A DNA stretch of 64,000 nt, taken from the NCBI GenBank assembly GCA_050290865.1, contig JBNKIW010000004.1:124001-188000 (forward strand), in the 5' to 3' direction. Positions 1-8,301 of the stretch are shown piece after piece. The notes beneath the pieces are model-generated. The model saw only the letters and a list, made by a program, of their open reading frames with translations. It did not search any database and was not told the DNA's origin. Every line of letters starts with the position of its first letter. Position 1 is the stretch's first letter. The stretch comes from JARRLC01 sp050290865 (GTDB taxonomy: Bacteria; Pseudomonadota; Alphaproteobacteria; Rhizobiales; Rhodomicrobiaceae). The translations under genes were made by a program, and so were the position numbers.

Positions 1-1230
1 CGCCGTGTCGAACAGCGCGCGCGGGAAATAGGCACCGAGCGGCCCGCCGACCTGCACGGCGCGCACCGGAAGCCCGGTCGCCGTGCCGCCGCCGATGTCG
101 TCCACCAGGTCGCCCAGCGTCACGCCGAAAGCCGTCTCGAACAGCCCGCCGTGCCTGATATTGCCCGCAAGCTGAATGGGCATCGTCCCGCGCGAACGTC
201 CCATACCGAAATCGGCATAAGCCTGCCAGCCCTCGGCCAGGATGAATGGCACCGCCGCCAGCGACAGGACGTTGTTGATGACCGTCGGCCGTCCGAACAA
301 GCCTTCATGCACCGGCAGCGGCGGCTTGGCGCGCACGAGGCCGCGCTTGCCCTCGATGCTCTCCAGGAGCGCCGTTTCCTCGCCGCAGACATAGGAGCCC
401 GCGCCCATGCGCAGCTCGATGTCGAAAGCGTGGGCCGAACCCGCGATCTTCGGACCAAGCAGCCCCGCCTCCCTCGCAAGACCGATGGCCGCGGTCAACG
501 TAGCGGCGGCGTGCGGATATTCCGAACGGAGATAGATGAAGCCTTTCGTGGCGCCCGTGGCCAGCCCGGCGATAATCATACCCTCGATGAGGAGGAAGGG
601 GTCACCCTCCATGATCATGCGGTCGGCGAAGGAGCCGCTGTCGCCCTCGTCGGCGTTGCAAACTATGTATTTCTGATGTCCTACCGCTTCGCTGCTTGAG
701 GATGGAATATTGGGGCCTGGAGCGTCGTGAGCGCTTTTCCATTTGATGCCGGTGGGGAACCCAGCACCGCCACGCCCGCGAAGACCCGACCGCGTCACTT
801 CGTCGAGGACGTTGGGAGCCGTGAGGGTCAGGGCGCGCTCCAGGCCCTTGGTGCCGCCGTGCGCCCGGTATGCGCTGAGCGACAGCGGGTCGATGACGCC
901 GCAACGGGCGAAAGTCAGCCGCGTCTGGCGCTTGAAAAACGGAATTTGCTCGACCGGGCCGAGCGCCTTGGCATGGTCCACGGGCTTGCCCGCGAAAAGG
1001 CCGGCAGCGGCCAGCACATTCACATCGGCAGGTTCCAGCGGGCCGTAACCGTGGCGCACGCCGCCGATCTCCACCTCGACCAGCGGTTCCAGCCACATCA
1101 TGCCGCGCGATCCGGTGCGCACGATCTCGACATCGGCATCCACGGTCGCGGCCTGGATCGCGGCTGCCACCTTGTCGGCGCCAACAGCCAGCGCGGCCGC
1201 ATCACGAGGAATGAAGACGCGCGGGCTCAT
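1..1230 (-). CDS. fdsB: NAD-dependent formate dehydrogenase, flavoprotein beta subunit (partial, C-terminus beyond the left edge)
   Basis: NuoF-like subunit carrying FMN, NAD(H) and an iron-sulfur cluster. It passes electrons from formate oxidation to NAD+ in a soluble molybdo- or tungsto-enzyme. The frame is open for 410 codons from the ATG at 1230. It holds the NADH/FMN glycine-rich motif RGRGGAGFPTGIKW, then CNADEGDSGSFADR, GAGSYVCGEETAL and VQVGGPLGAYFP, all in family order. About 160 residues precede the RGRGGAG motif, as in FdsB/HoxF, where NuoF has a much shorter leader. The start overlaps the fdsG stop as ATGA, so the two are translationally coupled. The catalytic fdsA gene should lie just outside the window. 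HoxF of a hydrogenase is the alternative, but the separate NuoE-like fdsG favours formate dehydrogenase. Confidence 0.88.
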   Translation of the reverse strand, partial: MSPRVFIPRDAAALAVGADKVAAAIQAATVDADVEIVRTGSRGMMWLEPLVEVEIGGVRHGYGPLEPADVNVLAAAGLFAGKPVDHAKALGPVEQIPFFKRQTRLTFARCGVIDPLSLSAYRAHGGTKGLERALTLTAPNVLDEVTRSGLRGRGGAGFPTGIKWKSAHDAPGPNIPSSSSEAVGHQKYIVCNADEGDSGSFADRMIMEGDPFLLIEGMIIAGLATGATKGFIYLRSEYPHAAATLTAAIGLAREAGLLGPKIAGSAHAFDIELRMGAGSYVCGEETALLESIEGKRGLVRAKPPLPVHEGLFGRPTVINNVLSLAAVPFILAEGWQAYADFGMGRSRGTMPIQLAGNIRHGGLFETAFGVTLGDLVDDIGGGTATGLPVRAVQVGGPLGAYFPRALFDTA

Positions 1231-1700
1231 TCCTCCGCTCCCTTGATCAGGACGTCCAGCTTCGCCTCGTCCAGGCGGCCCGAGACGCGCCCATCCACCA
1301 TCGCAGACGGGGCACAGGCGCACAATCCCAGGCAGTAGACCGGCTCCAGGGTCACGGCGCTATCCTCCGTCGTCTCGCCACAGGCCACGCCCAGCCGCCG
1401 CTCGGCTTGCGCGACGAGGGCATCAGCCCCCATCGACTGGCACGCCTCGGCGCGGCAGATCTTCACCACGCGCTGGCCAACCGGCTTCTCGCGGAAATCG
1501 TGATAGAAGGTGACAACGCCATGAACCTCCGCCCGCGAAAGGTTCAACGCCTCGGCAACAAGCGGAACGGCAGCATCCGGAACATAGCCGAACACATCCT
1601 GCACCGCATGCAAGATGGGCAGCAGCGGGCCTTCCTTTCCGGCATGCTCCGCGATGAGCGCGCGCGCCCGATCCTCGCTCCAGGGCTCATTCCGGCCCAT
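1227..1700 (-). CDS. fdsG: NAD-dependent formate dehydrogenase, gamma subunit (NuoE-like)
   Basis: 157-residue thioredoxin-fold [2Fe-2S] subunit of the NAD-linked formate dehydrogenase. The family pattern is clear: GPLLPILHAVQDVFGYVP near the N-terminus, EVHGVVTFYHDFR in the middle, and the four cluster cysteines in ICRAEACQSMGA and VYCLGLCACAP. The ATG at 1700 is chosen over an in-frame TTG six codons upstream because GGAGG lies 10 bases before it. It is the first gene of an operon with fdsB (4-base ATGA overlap). The 230 bases upstream separate it from a divergent tRNA-editing gene and should hold the promoter. Confidence 0.88.
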   Translation of the reverse strand: MGRNEPWSEDRARALIAEHAGKEGPLLPILHAVQDVFGYVPDAAVPLVAEALNLSRAEVHGVVTFYHDFREKPVGQRVVKICRAEACQSMGADALVAQAERRLGVACGETTEDSAVTLEPVYCLGLCACAPSAMVDGRVSGRLDEAKLDVLIKGAEE

Positions 1701-1930
1701 TCTTCGTTTTCCTCCCAATTCGTATCGTCCAGGACAACCCGCCGCAGGCCGGGAATCAATAGCGTGATTCCGTGCGCCGATAGAGACATTCTATGATGGC
1801 AATCCGGCCCAGATGCAACCACCAGTCTCTATCCCCTTCAACGACGCGTCAGCCGGCCTTGCCAGATGCCTTCGCACTGGCTAAGTCTGGGTATGGAGTC
1901 GAAGTCGATTTTTGTGAGCTGTGATCCGCC

Positions 1931-2452
1931 ATGCCTTTGACGCGCAATGAACTTCTCGCTCACCTTGCTGCGCTCGGGATCGAGGCGGACACGGTCGACC
2001 ACCCGGCGGTCTTCACCGTCGAGGAGTCGCAGGCTCTTCGCGGCGCAATCCCCGGTGCGCACACCAAGAACCTGTTCCTCAAATGCAAAAAGGGCACGCT
2101 CTGGCTGGTGACGGCGCTCGAAGACACGCCCGTCAACCTCAAAACGCTGCATCATACGCTCGGCTCCGGCCGCCTCAGCTTCGGCAGCGCTGATCTCCTG
2201 CGCGAGGTGCTGGGCGTCGAACCGGGTTCCGTAACCACTTTCGCCGCCATCAACGACACCGATCGCCGTGTAACCGTCGTGCTCGACGAGGCGCTGATGG
2301 CGCATGAGCGAATCAATCTGCATCCGCTGGTCAATACTGCAACGACAGGCATCTCACGTGCCGGTCTCCGGACATTTCTTGCCGCTTGCCACCATGCGCC
2401 CCGAATTCTGCCCTTTCATAAACAGGAGATTTCCGCGCCGGCCGCCCCTTGA
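1931..2452 (+). CDS. Prolyl-tRNA editing (YbaK/ProXp-ala type) deacylase
   Basis: 173-residue free-standing trans-editing protein that hydrolyses mischarged aminoacyl-tRNA, probably Ala-tRNA(Pro). The sequence matches the ProX/PrdX form of the YbaK fold: N-terminal LTRNELLAHLAALGI helix, VDHPAVFTVEES, the GAHTKNLFLK segment holding the conserved Lys, and LVTALEDTPVNLK. It stands alone and is divergent from fdsG. The exact tRNA substrate (Ala or Cys on tRNA-Pro) cannot be read from the sequence. The C-terminal 25 residues are variable and carry no recognised motif. Confidence 0.85.
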   Translation: MPLTRNELLAHLAALGIEADTVDHPAVFTVEESQALRGAIPGAHTKNLFLKCKKGTLWLVTALEDTPVNLKTLHHTLGSGRLSFGSADLLREVLGVEPGSVTTFAAINDTDRRVTVVLDEALMAHERINLHPLVNTATTGISRAGLRTFLAACHHAPRILPFHKQEISAPAAP

Positions 2453-2583
2453 CGGCAAAAGGCTTGGCAAACGGACACGGGACCGCCATTTTATCCTGAA
2501 ATTCAGCATAGAAGGAGGTTGGTCCGGCCAATGTTCAGCCGTGTACCGGGACCTCCGGTCAGTTCGTTCACCAGGCGAGGCTC

Positions 2584-3504
2584 ATGGCACTCAATCTCTT
2601 TGGCAATGCGGCGCAGGACAAGACGTCTTCCGCTGGCGATCTGATCCGCGAGACGACGACGCAGACCTTCATGGCGGACGTCATCGAGGCGTCGAAAACC
2701 GTTCCCGTTCTCGTCGATTTCTGGGCGCCGTGGTGCGGACCGTGCAAGCAGCTCACGCCCATTCTCGAAAAAGCAGTGAAGGCGGCGAGCGGCACGGTGA
2801 AGCTCGTCAAGATGAACATCGACGAACACCCGTCCGTCGCGGGCCAGCTCGGCGTGCAGTCCATTCCCGCGGTGTTCGCCTTCAAGGACGGACGGCCGGT
2901 CGATGGCTTCATGGGCGCGCTGCCGGAAAGTCAGGTGCGCAGCTTCATCGAGCGCGTTGCCGGCAAGGAAGCATTTTCCGGAGAGGAACTGGACGCCGCA
3001 CAGGCCGCGCTCGACGCAGGCGATGTCAAATTCGCCGCTGAAGGCTTCGCCGAAGCTCTGAAGCGCGACAGCGGAAACGAGAACGCGATCGCCGGGCTGG
3101 CACGCTGTTACATTTCCACCGGCGATCTGGCGCGCGCCGAGCAGGTGCTGGCGCTGACCCCGCCCGCCAAGCAGACCGCCGCAGCCGTCACCAGCGCCAA
3201 GGCCGCGCTGGAACTCGCCCGCAAGGCCGCGGAGAGCGCCAAGATCGACACCGCCGCCCTGGTCGCGGCCATCGAGAAGAATCCCGCCGACTATCAGGCG
3301 CGTTTCGATCTGGCGCTGGCGCTCAACGCGAAGAGCGACCGTGAAGGCGCGCTCGATCAGCTTCTGGAAATCATTCAGCGCAATAAGAGCTGGAACGACG
3401 ATGCCGCGCGCAAGCAGCTCGTGGAGTTCTTCGATGCCTGGGGACCGGATCACCCCCTTTCTGCGAGCGGACGCCAGCGATTGTCATCCCTCCTCTTTGC
3501 GTGA
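2584..3504 (+). CDS. cnoX: Thioredoxin-TPR co-chaperone CnoX (YbbN family)
   Basis: 306 residues: a thioredoxin domain (about 20-130) with active site WCGPC, followed by TPR-like helices (about 135-300). CnoX proteins hold oxidised unfolded proteins and pass them to GroEL. The alphaproteobacterial members keep the full CxxC and so can also act as reductases. Here both cysteines are present (FWAPWCGPCKQ) with the cis-proline loop SIPAVFAF. It lies 12 bases upstream of the LON-domain gene, a pairing common in this order, so the two are probably one protein-quality operon. The ATG at 2584 follows a region containing GAAGGAGG at about 2511-2518, too far away to be its own ribosome site. Confidence 0.88.
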   Translation: MALNLFGNAAQDKTSSAGDLIRETTTQTFMADVIEASKTVPVLVDFWAPWCGPCKQLTPILEKAVKAASGTVKLVKMNIDEHPSVAGQLGVQSIPAVFAFKDGRPVDGFMGALPESQVRSFIERVAGKEAFSGEELDAAQAALDAGDVKFAAEGFAEALKRDSGNENAIAGLARCYISTGDLARAEQVLALTPPAKQTAAAVTSAKAALELARKAAESAKIDTAALVAAIEKNPADYQARFDLALALNAKSDREGALDQLLEIIQRNKSWNDDAARKQLVEFFDAWGPDHPLSASGRQRLSSLLFA

Positions 3505-3516
3505 TGGGAGCAGGCC

Positions 3517-4206
3517 GTGGGTATCACCGACCGATATCGAAAACCCGATCACCTCCCGGCGCTGCTGCCGGTCTTCCCGCTCCACAGCTGCATCCTTCTG
3601 CCGCGCTCGTCCCTGCCCCTGAATATCTTCGAGCCACGTTATCTGGCGATGGTCGAGGATGTGCTGGCGGGCGATCGCGTCATCGGCATCGTGCAGCCGC
3701 AGGCCGGGCCGGGCGGCGAGGACGAGGAGTCGCCTGAAGACAAGACCGCGCCGCTTCGCCAGACTGGGTGCGCCGGGCGCCTCACCTCTTTCACCGAGAC
3801 GGATGACGGCCGCGTTCTGATCACGCTCACCGGCGTCGCCCGCTTCGACATTGTCCGCGAGGTTCCGTCGGATCACCCCTATCGGCTTTTCCACGTCGAT
3901 TTCACCCCCTATGAAACCGATTTCGTCCGTGGTCACGGCCAGGACGCCGTGGACTGGCCCCGGCTTCTGCGTGTGCTGAAGGAATATCTGACCGCCCGCG
4001 AACTCAGCGCCGACTGGCCGAGCATCGAACGTTCGCCCGCGGAACTGCTGGTCAACACGCTGGCGATGATCTCGCCCTACGGTCCGGAGGAAAAGCAGGC
4101 GCTTCTGGAAGCCCCCGACCTGAAGCAGCGTTCCGAAGTGCTGATGACGCTCGCGCAGATGGAACTGGCGACGCCCGAGGACGGCTCCGGCAGCGGGCTG
4201 CAATAG
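3517..4206 (+). CDS. LON peptidase N-terminal substrate-binding domain protein
   Basis: 229-residue stand-alone LON-N domain without the ATPase or protease parts. Typical N-terminus: LPALLPVFPLHSCILLPRSSLPLNIFEPRYLAMVEDVL, then a Gly-rich GCAGRLTSFTETDDGR strand pair. The function of such free domains is not established; substrate recognition or adaptor action is inferred. The start is GTG at 3517, with GGGAG six bases before it. The preceding gene is cnoX, ending 12 bases upstream. A hairpin immediately downstream suggests the operon ends here. Confidence 0.8.
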   Translation: MGITDRYRKPDHLPALLPVFPLHSCILLPRSSLPLNIFEPRYLAMVEDVLAGDRVIGIVQPQAGPGGEDEESPEDKTAPLRQTGCAGRLTSFTETDDGRVLITLTGVARFDIVREVPSDHPYRLFHVDFTPYETDFVRGHGQDAVDWPRLLRVLKEYLTARELSADWPSIERSPAELLVNTLAMISPYGPEEKQALLEAPDLKQRSEVLMTLAQMELATPEDGSGSGLQ

Positions 4207-4208
4207 CG

Positions 4209-4235
4209 GCGCCCCTGGTCCGGGCGCGGACTTTT
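4209..4235 (+). terminator. Rho-independent terminator after the cnoX/LON operon
   Basis: Perfect 6-bp stem GCGCCC/GGGCGC with a 7-base loop, followed within four bases by TTTT. It sits directly after the LON-domain stop codon and before the ribosome site of the next gene. The stem is short, so termination may be partial. Confidence 0.5.
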
Positions 4236-4313
4236 ACGCCGACTTCACACTGACATTGTATAGCGCTCCTAAGCATACAAACTATTGCGAAAGTCGCGGA
4301 GGAGCGCATCACC

Positions 4314-4988
4314 ATGAGCGGCGACGAAACCGTTCACATCGTTGGCAACGATCAGAACGAAGCGGCGGCCATGGCCAGCCTGTGCGCCTCCGTCGCCATC
4401 GAACCGCGCATCTATGACACGCCGGTCGATTTCCTGCGCGGTTTCGTGGCGGACCGGCCGTGCTGCATCCTTCTGGAAATGCGCATGCCGAAGCTGTCCG
4501 GCCTGGATCTGCTGACGCGGCTGCGCGAGCGCAAGTGCGGTGTGCCTGCCATCGTTGCCACGGCGTATGGCGAAGTGACGAGCGCCGTCCGCGCCATGAA
4601 GCTCGGCGCCGTGGAATTCCTGGAAAAGCCTGTGAAGGACGAATTGCTGCTGGAATGTGTGCAGCGTTGGATTGCGGCGCACCGCGCCGATCTGGAGGCG
4701 GCAAAACGGCAGGCAGCGGCGGGCGAAAAGATCGCACGGCTGTCCCCCCGCGAGCGCGAGGTGCTGGGCGGCGTGATGAACGGCAAGTCGAGCAAGGAGA
4801 TCGCCCGCGACCTCGGCGTCAGCCCGAAGGCGATCGAGCTGTACCGCTCCAAGCTGATGACGAAGATGGCGGCGCCATCGCTGGCGATACTCATCCGCGA
4901 GGCGTTATCGTATGAGTTGCGGCAAGAAGGCGCGGAAGCGCGTTGCAGCAACCTCAACCCAGCAACGATGTGCGGCCCAAAACACTGA
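4314..4988 (+). CDS. FixJ/LuxR-type response regulator with a degenerate (Glu) receiver
   Basis: 224 residues: receiver domain (1-120) and LuxR-type helix-turn-helix (about 143-200, LSPREREVLGGVMNGKSSKEIA then GVSPKAIELYRSKLMTKM). The receiver has lost the usual chemistry. The acidic pair that binds Mg2+ is Gly11-Asn12 (Asp-Asp in FixJ), and the phosphoacceptor is Glu55 in LLEMRMP where FixJ has Asp54. The conserved Thr83 and Lys105 remain. A Glu at this place often mimics the phosphorylated state, so a constitutively active or phosphorylation-independent regulator is inferred. No partner kinase is adjacent. GGAGGAG ends about 9 bases before the ATG. The next gene, convergent, is an OmpW protein behind an FNR/FixK box. 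Confidence 0.85.
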   Translation: MSGDETVHIVGNDQNEAAAMASLCASVAIEPRIYDTPVDFLRGFVADRPCCILLEMRMPKLSGLDLLTRLRERKCGVPAIVATAYGEVTSAVRAMKLGAVEFLEKPVKDELLLECVQRWIAAHRADLEAAKRQAAAGEKIARLSPREREVLGGVMNGKSSKEIARDLGVSPKAIELYRSKLMTKMAAPSLAILIREALSYELRQEGAEARCSNLNPATMCGPKH

Positions 4989-5012
4989 CGCCGCCAGCAG
5001 GTGCTGACGGCG
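4989..5012. terminator. Hairpin between convergent genes (likely terminator)
   Basis: Stem CGCCG-c-CAGCA / TGCTG-a-CGGCG with a 2-base loop and one mismatch, lying in the short gap between the convergent FixJ-like and OmpW-like genes. On the minus strand it is followed by CAGTGTTTT, so it best serves the OmpW-like gene. The tight loop makes the exact fold uncertain. Confidence 0.4.
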
Positions 5013-5044
5013 CCGTGTAACCAGAGGTGAGAAAAGCGTCCGGC

Positions 5045-5734
5045 TTACTTCAGCGGAGCAGCAGCGCCACCGAACTTGTAGCCGAGACCAACGCCGACGA
5101 TCCACGGGTCGATGTCGACCTTCACACCGGTGTCAGCAACATCGGCATCAAGCCACAGCTTCTTCACGTCAAGATTCGCATGCCATGGACCGGCAATCTT
5201 GATGTCAACACCGGCCTGAGCCGCAAAGCCCCACGCATTGTCGAGACCACCCAGGGCGTCCAAAGCGCCGTCTTCGCCGTAGAAGATGGTGTAGTTCACG
5301 CCGGCGCCGATATAGGGCTTGATGGTGTCGTTGAGGTTGAAGTGATACTGCAGGGTCAGGGTCGGCGGCAGCAGCCAGACATTGCCGAGGTCAGCACAAC
5401 CGTCATTATAGCAAGCCGACGCGTTATGCTTCGAGGTGCCGAGGATCAGCTCAACAGCGAGATTGCGGTTGAAGAAGTAGCTGATATCCAGCTCCGGAAT
5501 GACCTCGTTCGAAATAGCAACATCGTCAGTTTCCAAAAAATCTGCACCGGCAGCATTGACCCCGGCATTCGGCACGATCCACAGCATACGGCCGCGGACC
5601 ATCCAGCCAGCGCCGCTGTCATAAACCGGTGTATCCTTATAGCTCACGCCGCCGAGGTCGGCAGCCGAAGCGCCGGTGGCACCGAGAGCGGCGAGCCCCA
5701 TAACCGCCGCCAAAAGTCTCGTAGTCGTCTTCAT
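5045..5734 (-). CDS. OmpW-family outer membrane protein
   Basis: 229 residues. Signal peptide of about 24-30 residues (MKTTTRLLAAVMGLAALGATGASA), mature N-terminus ADLGG. The rest is an eight-stranded beta-barrel pattern of the OmpW family (VRGRMLWIVPNAG, ELDISYFFNRNLAVELILG, LPPTLTLQYHFN, KPYIGAGVNYTIFY, WHANLDVKKLWLDADV, DPWIVGVGLGYKF). OmpW proteins form a narrow hydrophobic channel; the solute here is unknown. The ATG at 5734 is chosen because it opens a proper signal peptide and is preceded by GGGGGAT. A perfect FNR/FixK box lies about 91 bases upstream of the start. Mature N-terminus and C-terminal PLK resemble the two barrels at 54.3-56.3 kb. Confidence 0.8.
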   Translation of the reverse strand: MKTTTRLLAAVMGLAALGATGASAADLGGVSYKDTPVYDSGAGWMVRGRMLWIVPNAGVNAAGADFLETDDVAISNEVIPELDISYFFNRNLAVELILGTSKHNASACYNDGCADLGNVWLLPPTLTLQYHFNLNDTIKPYIGAGVNYTIFYGEDGALDALGGLDNAWGFAAQAGVDIKIAGPWHANLDVKKLWLDADVADTGVKVDIDPWIVGVGLGYKFGGAAAPLK

Positions 5735-5824
5735 TCTAGGATCCCCCATCATACGCGTCGTCTAAGTAATACGACCAACAGTAAGTGTACGGGGCATACT
5801 AGGACCGAGCGGGGACAAACTCTG

Positions 5825-5838
5825 TTGATTTGGATCAA
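5825..5838 (-). promoter_or_regulatory. FNR/FixK-type binding site upstream of the OmpW gene
   Basis: Perfect inverted repeat TTGATTTGGATCAA, an exact match to the TTGAT-N4-ATCAA consensus of FNR, Anr and FixK. A TAGTAT element on the minus strand (5796-5801) would place a start site near 5790 and the box centre about 41 bases upstream, the geometry of a class II activated promoter. E. coli ompW is also FNR-controlled (established knowledge), which supports oxygen-responsive expression here. Confidence 0.7.
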
Positions 5839-6085
5839 ACGGCTACGTGAAAGACATGGTGCTGTGTGAATTCCGCTACAGACAAACCGTTCCTTCTTCA
5901 CTTTATGCCTAAAAAATGATGCCGACAGCCCAATAATTACTCATAACACCGCGTTTTCTCGGTTGCGCGCACCACTATTCTCTATCTTAGGTAGTGCATT
6001 TCCGCCGATTGCGGGGATGGACACTCTGAAACGACCGGACCGAATACTTCCGGCGGCCAAATTGTCGCAGTAGAGATGGGGCCGC

Positions 6086-6628
6086 TCAGTCGTCGTCCCT
6101 GTGCTCGCCAAGGCGCGGCATGATCTCAACGAAGTTGCAGGGGCGATAGCGAAAATCGAGCTGGTGCTTCAAGATACCGTCCCAGGCATCGCGGCATGCG
6201 CCCGGCGATCCCGGCAGGCTAAAGACATAGGTATCGTTCACGACGCCAGCGCAGGCGCGCGACTGGATCGTGGATGTCCCGATCTTTTCGAAACTGATCA
6301 TGTGCATCAGCACGGAAAAGCCGTCGATCTCCTTGTCGAACAGCGGGCGGATCGCCTCCGGCGTGACGTCGCGGCCGGTCAGCCCGGTTCCGCCGGTGGT
6401 GATCACCGCGTCGATATCCGCATCGTCTGTCCAGCGGCGGACCACGTCCTGTATCGCTGCGATGTCATCGCGAACGATTTCGCGGGCAGCCAGCTTATGC
6501 CCCGCCTCGGTCAAACGTTCCACCAGCGTACCGCCGGACTTGTCATCAGCCGGCGTACGGGTATCGGACACGGTCAGAACCGCGATACGCACCGGCTTGA
6601 AAGGGAGGTTTTCGTCGATCTTCGGCAT
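6086..6628 (-). CDS. moaB: Molybdenum cofactor biosynthesis protein MoaB
   Basis: 180 residues of the MoaB/Mog fold, which binds molybdopterin and may adenylate it before metal insertion. The family segments are present: VRIAVLTVSDTR, IVRDD, AVITTGGTGLTGRDVTPEA and SLPGSPGACRDAWDGIL. Cofactor would be needed by the formate dehydrogenase at the left edge, but the gene is separated from it by several unrelated genes. The 351 bases between it and the OmpW start (5735-6085) hold the FNR/FixK box and otherwise AT-rich DNA with no gene I can support. Confidence 0.9.
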   Translation of the reverse strand: MPKIDENLPFKPVRIAVLTVSDTRTPADDKSGGTLVERLTEAGHKLAAREIVRDDIAAIQDVVRRWTDDADIDAVITTGGTGLTGRDVTPEAIRPLFDKEIDGFSVLMHMISFEKIGTSTIQSRACAGVVNDTYVFSLPGSPGACRDAWDGILKHQLDFRYRPCNFVEIMPRLGEHRDDD

Positions 6629-6713
6629 GGCGCGCTGATCCCGTGCAAGAATGCATCATGGCCGGGACTTGATGAAGCCCGGCCACAGCATGTTGACGCT
6701 GTTCAGCTGCAGT

Positions 6714-7235
6714 CTAATGCCTGAGCGAGACCTTCGCCACCGGAACCTGCCGGCCCGCGGCCGGATCGAACTGCGTGATGGTCAGCGAGTGCCTCCTGGA
6801 GCCCGAGACCCTGACGGCGATCCGTCCCTGGAAGTTCGGGCTGTCCAGCTCAAGGCTGAGCTTCGAGCCGTCGATCTTGCCCTTCACGCTGCCCGTGTTG
6901 TTCGCAACCTTTTCATCCCAGACGCCGGACAGGCTGCTGTTCGTGCACCGCACTCTGGCGCTGGCTTCGAAGTTGTAATCCGAGCCCCTGCAGGAAATCT
7001 TCTGCTTCACTCTGCCGCCAGACCCGCCGTAGGAGACACGGCAGGAGATACGCCCCTGCGTGCCGCCGAGGGGCTTGACGGTACCCGAGCCACTCCAGGA
7101 ACCTGAAAGGTTTTTGATGAGACCCATTGCTTCAGGATTGCATCCCCCCGCGATTGCGCCGGTATTCGCCCCCAGACCCAGCGCCGCCGCGAGCAGACCT
7201 GCGGAAAACACACGTAAGACGTTGACTTTGTACAT
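6714..7235 (-). CDS. Secreted protein of unknown function
   Basis: 173 residues. A clear signal peptide (about 1-29, hydrophobic core VFSAGLLAAALGLGA, cleavage near AIAGG) precedes a mature part rich in Gly and Ser with alternating beta pattern: LSGSWSGSGTVKP, RISCRVSYGG, KQKISCRGSDY, RVRCTNSSLSGVWD, GRIAVRVSGS. Four or five cysteines could form disulfides in the periplasm. The layout resembles small lipocalin-like periplasmic proteins of Hyphomicrobiales, but I do not recognise a named family. It stands between moaB and thiD, same strand, with 85-170 base gaps, and is probably transcribed alone. Confidence 0.65.
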   Translation of the reverse strand: MYKVNVLRVFSAGLLAAALGLGANTGAIAGGCNPEAMGLIKNLSGSWSGSGTVKPLGGTQGRISCRVSYGGSGGRVKQKISCRGSDYNFEASARVRCTNSSLSGVWDEKVANNTGSVKGKIDGSKLSLELDSPNFQGRIAVRVSGSRRHSLTITQFDPAAGRQVPVAKVSLRH

Positions 7236-7404
7236 TAGTATTCCCTGCCTGTGATCCCGGGCCAGCGGCCCGCCCCAATTTCAATGAACCAAAGTCCGCA
7301 CCGCGGCAATGGTCATTTTACTGATACTTGTCACCACCTGAAGAGATGTTCCCACTCAGGAACAATCCTGCCTCAATACACTTCGGTCAATGAACAAAAG
7401 ATGA

Positions 7405-8217
7405 TTACGTGACCTTCCCCCACAGCGCGTGAAAATGATGGACCGGCCCTCCGCCCCTGCCAACGGCGAGTTCGTCCGCGTGCGAGAGAGCGTTGGTGAG
7501 GTACGCCTTGCCATGACGCACCGAATCCAACGGGGACATGCCGCCAGCCAGAAACGCTGCGACCGCCGATGCCAGGGTGCAGCCCGTGCCATGCGTATTC
7601 CGTGTCGGAATGCGGTCCGCGGCGAGGCGCACCACATTGGTCCCGTCCAGGAATATGTCCACGGCTTCGTCCCCGGCGCCGTGACCACCCTTGATCAGCA
7701 CCGCTTTCGGTCCGAGCGTCAAGAGCAGCTCGCCCTGCCGTACCATCATTTTTTCGTCAACAGCCTGCGCCGCGCCGAGAAGCCGTGCCGCTTCCGGCAG
7801 GTTCGGCGTGACGATGCTGGCAAGCGGCATCAGATGCGAACGGATCGCGAACTCCGCCCCTTCATCCAGCAGCGGATCGCCGCTTCCCGCGATCATGACC
7901 GGATCGAGCACGACCGGCGCGGTGCAGCGGCGGCTCAGTGCTTCGGCAACCGCAACGATCGCGCCTTCGGTGCCGAGCATGCCGATCTTGACCGCCCCCA
8001 CGGACAGATCGTCGAAGACGGCGTCGATCTGTGCGCCAATGAAAGCGGGAGGGACGACATGAATTCCAGCAACGCCCATCGTGTTCTGCGCCGTCAGGGC
8101 GGTGATGGCCGAGGCTCCATAGACGCCGAGCGCCGAAAAGGTCTTCAGATCGGCCTGAACACCCGCGCCCCCTGAGGAGTCGGAACCGGCAATAGTAAGT
8201 GCGATCGGCGTCTTCAT
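7405..8217 (-). CDS. thiD: Hydroxymethylpyrimidine/phosphomethylpyrimidine kinase
   Basis: 270 residues of the ribokinase fold. It phosphorylates HMP and HMP-P in thiamine synthesis. Family motifs: IALTIAGSDSSGGAGVQADLKTFSALGVYG at the N-terminus, PVVLDPVMIAGSGDPLL, the substrate/ATP segment VLIKGGHG and the anion-hole motif RNTHGTGCTLASAVAAFLA. The ATG at 8217 gives the standard N-terminus MKTPIAL; 20 in-frame codons upstream look non-coding. No TPP riboswitch was seen upstream and no other thiamine gene is adjacent. Confidence 0.9.
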   Translation of the reverse strand: MKTPIALTIAGSDSSGGAGVQADLKTFSALGVYGASAITALTAQNTMGVAGIHVVPPAFIGAQIDAVFDDLSVGAVKIGMLGTEGAIVAVAEALSRRCTAPVVLDPVMIAGSGDPLLDEGAEFAIRSHLMPLASIVTPNLPEAARLLGAAQAVDEKMMVRQGELLLTLGPKAVLIKGGHGAGDEAVDIFLDGTNVVRLAADRIPTRNTHGTGCTLASAVAAFLAGGMSPLDSVRHGKAYLTNALSHADELAVGRGGGPVHHFHALWGKVT

Positions 8218-8301
8218 GAGGGTTAAGATAGGGTGCGCGGGCTCCGCTTGCGAGCCTCCTCCGAGGGATGCACACAACCTGGCGGAAAATCCGGCCGCGT
8301 T

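Noticed and set aside
8218..8301. TPP riboswitch before thiD
   Set aside because: No conserved CTGAGA or ACCTGA-type elements in the short upstream gap.
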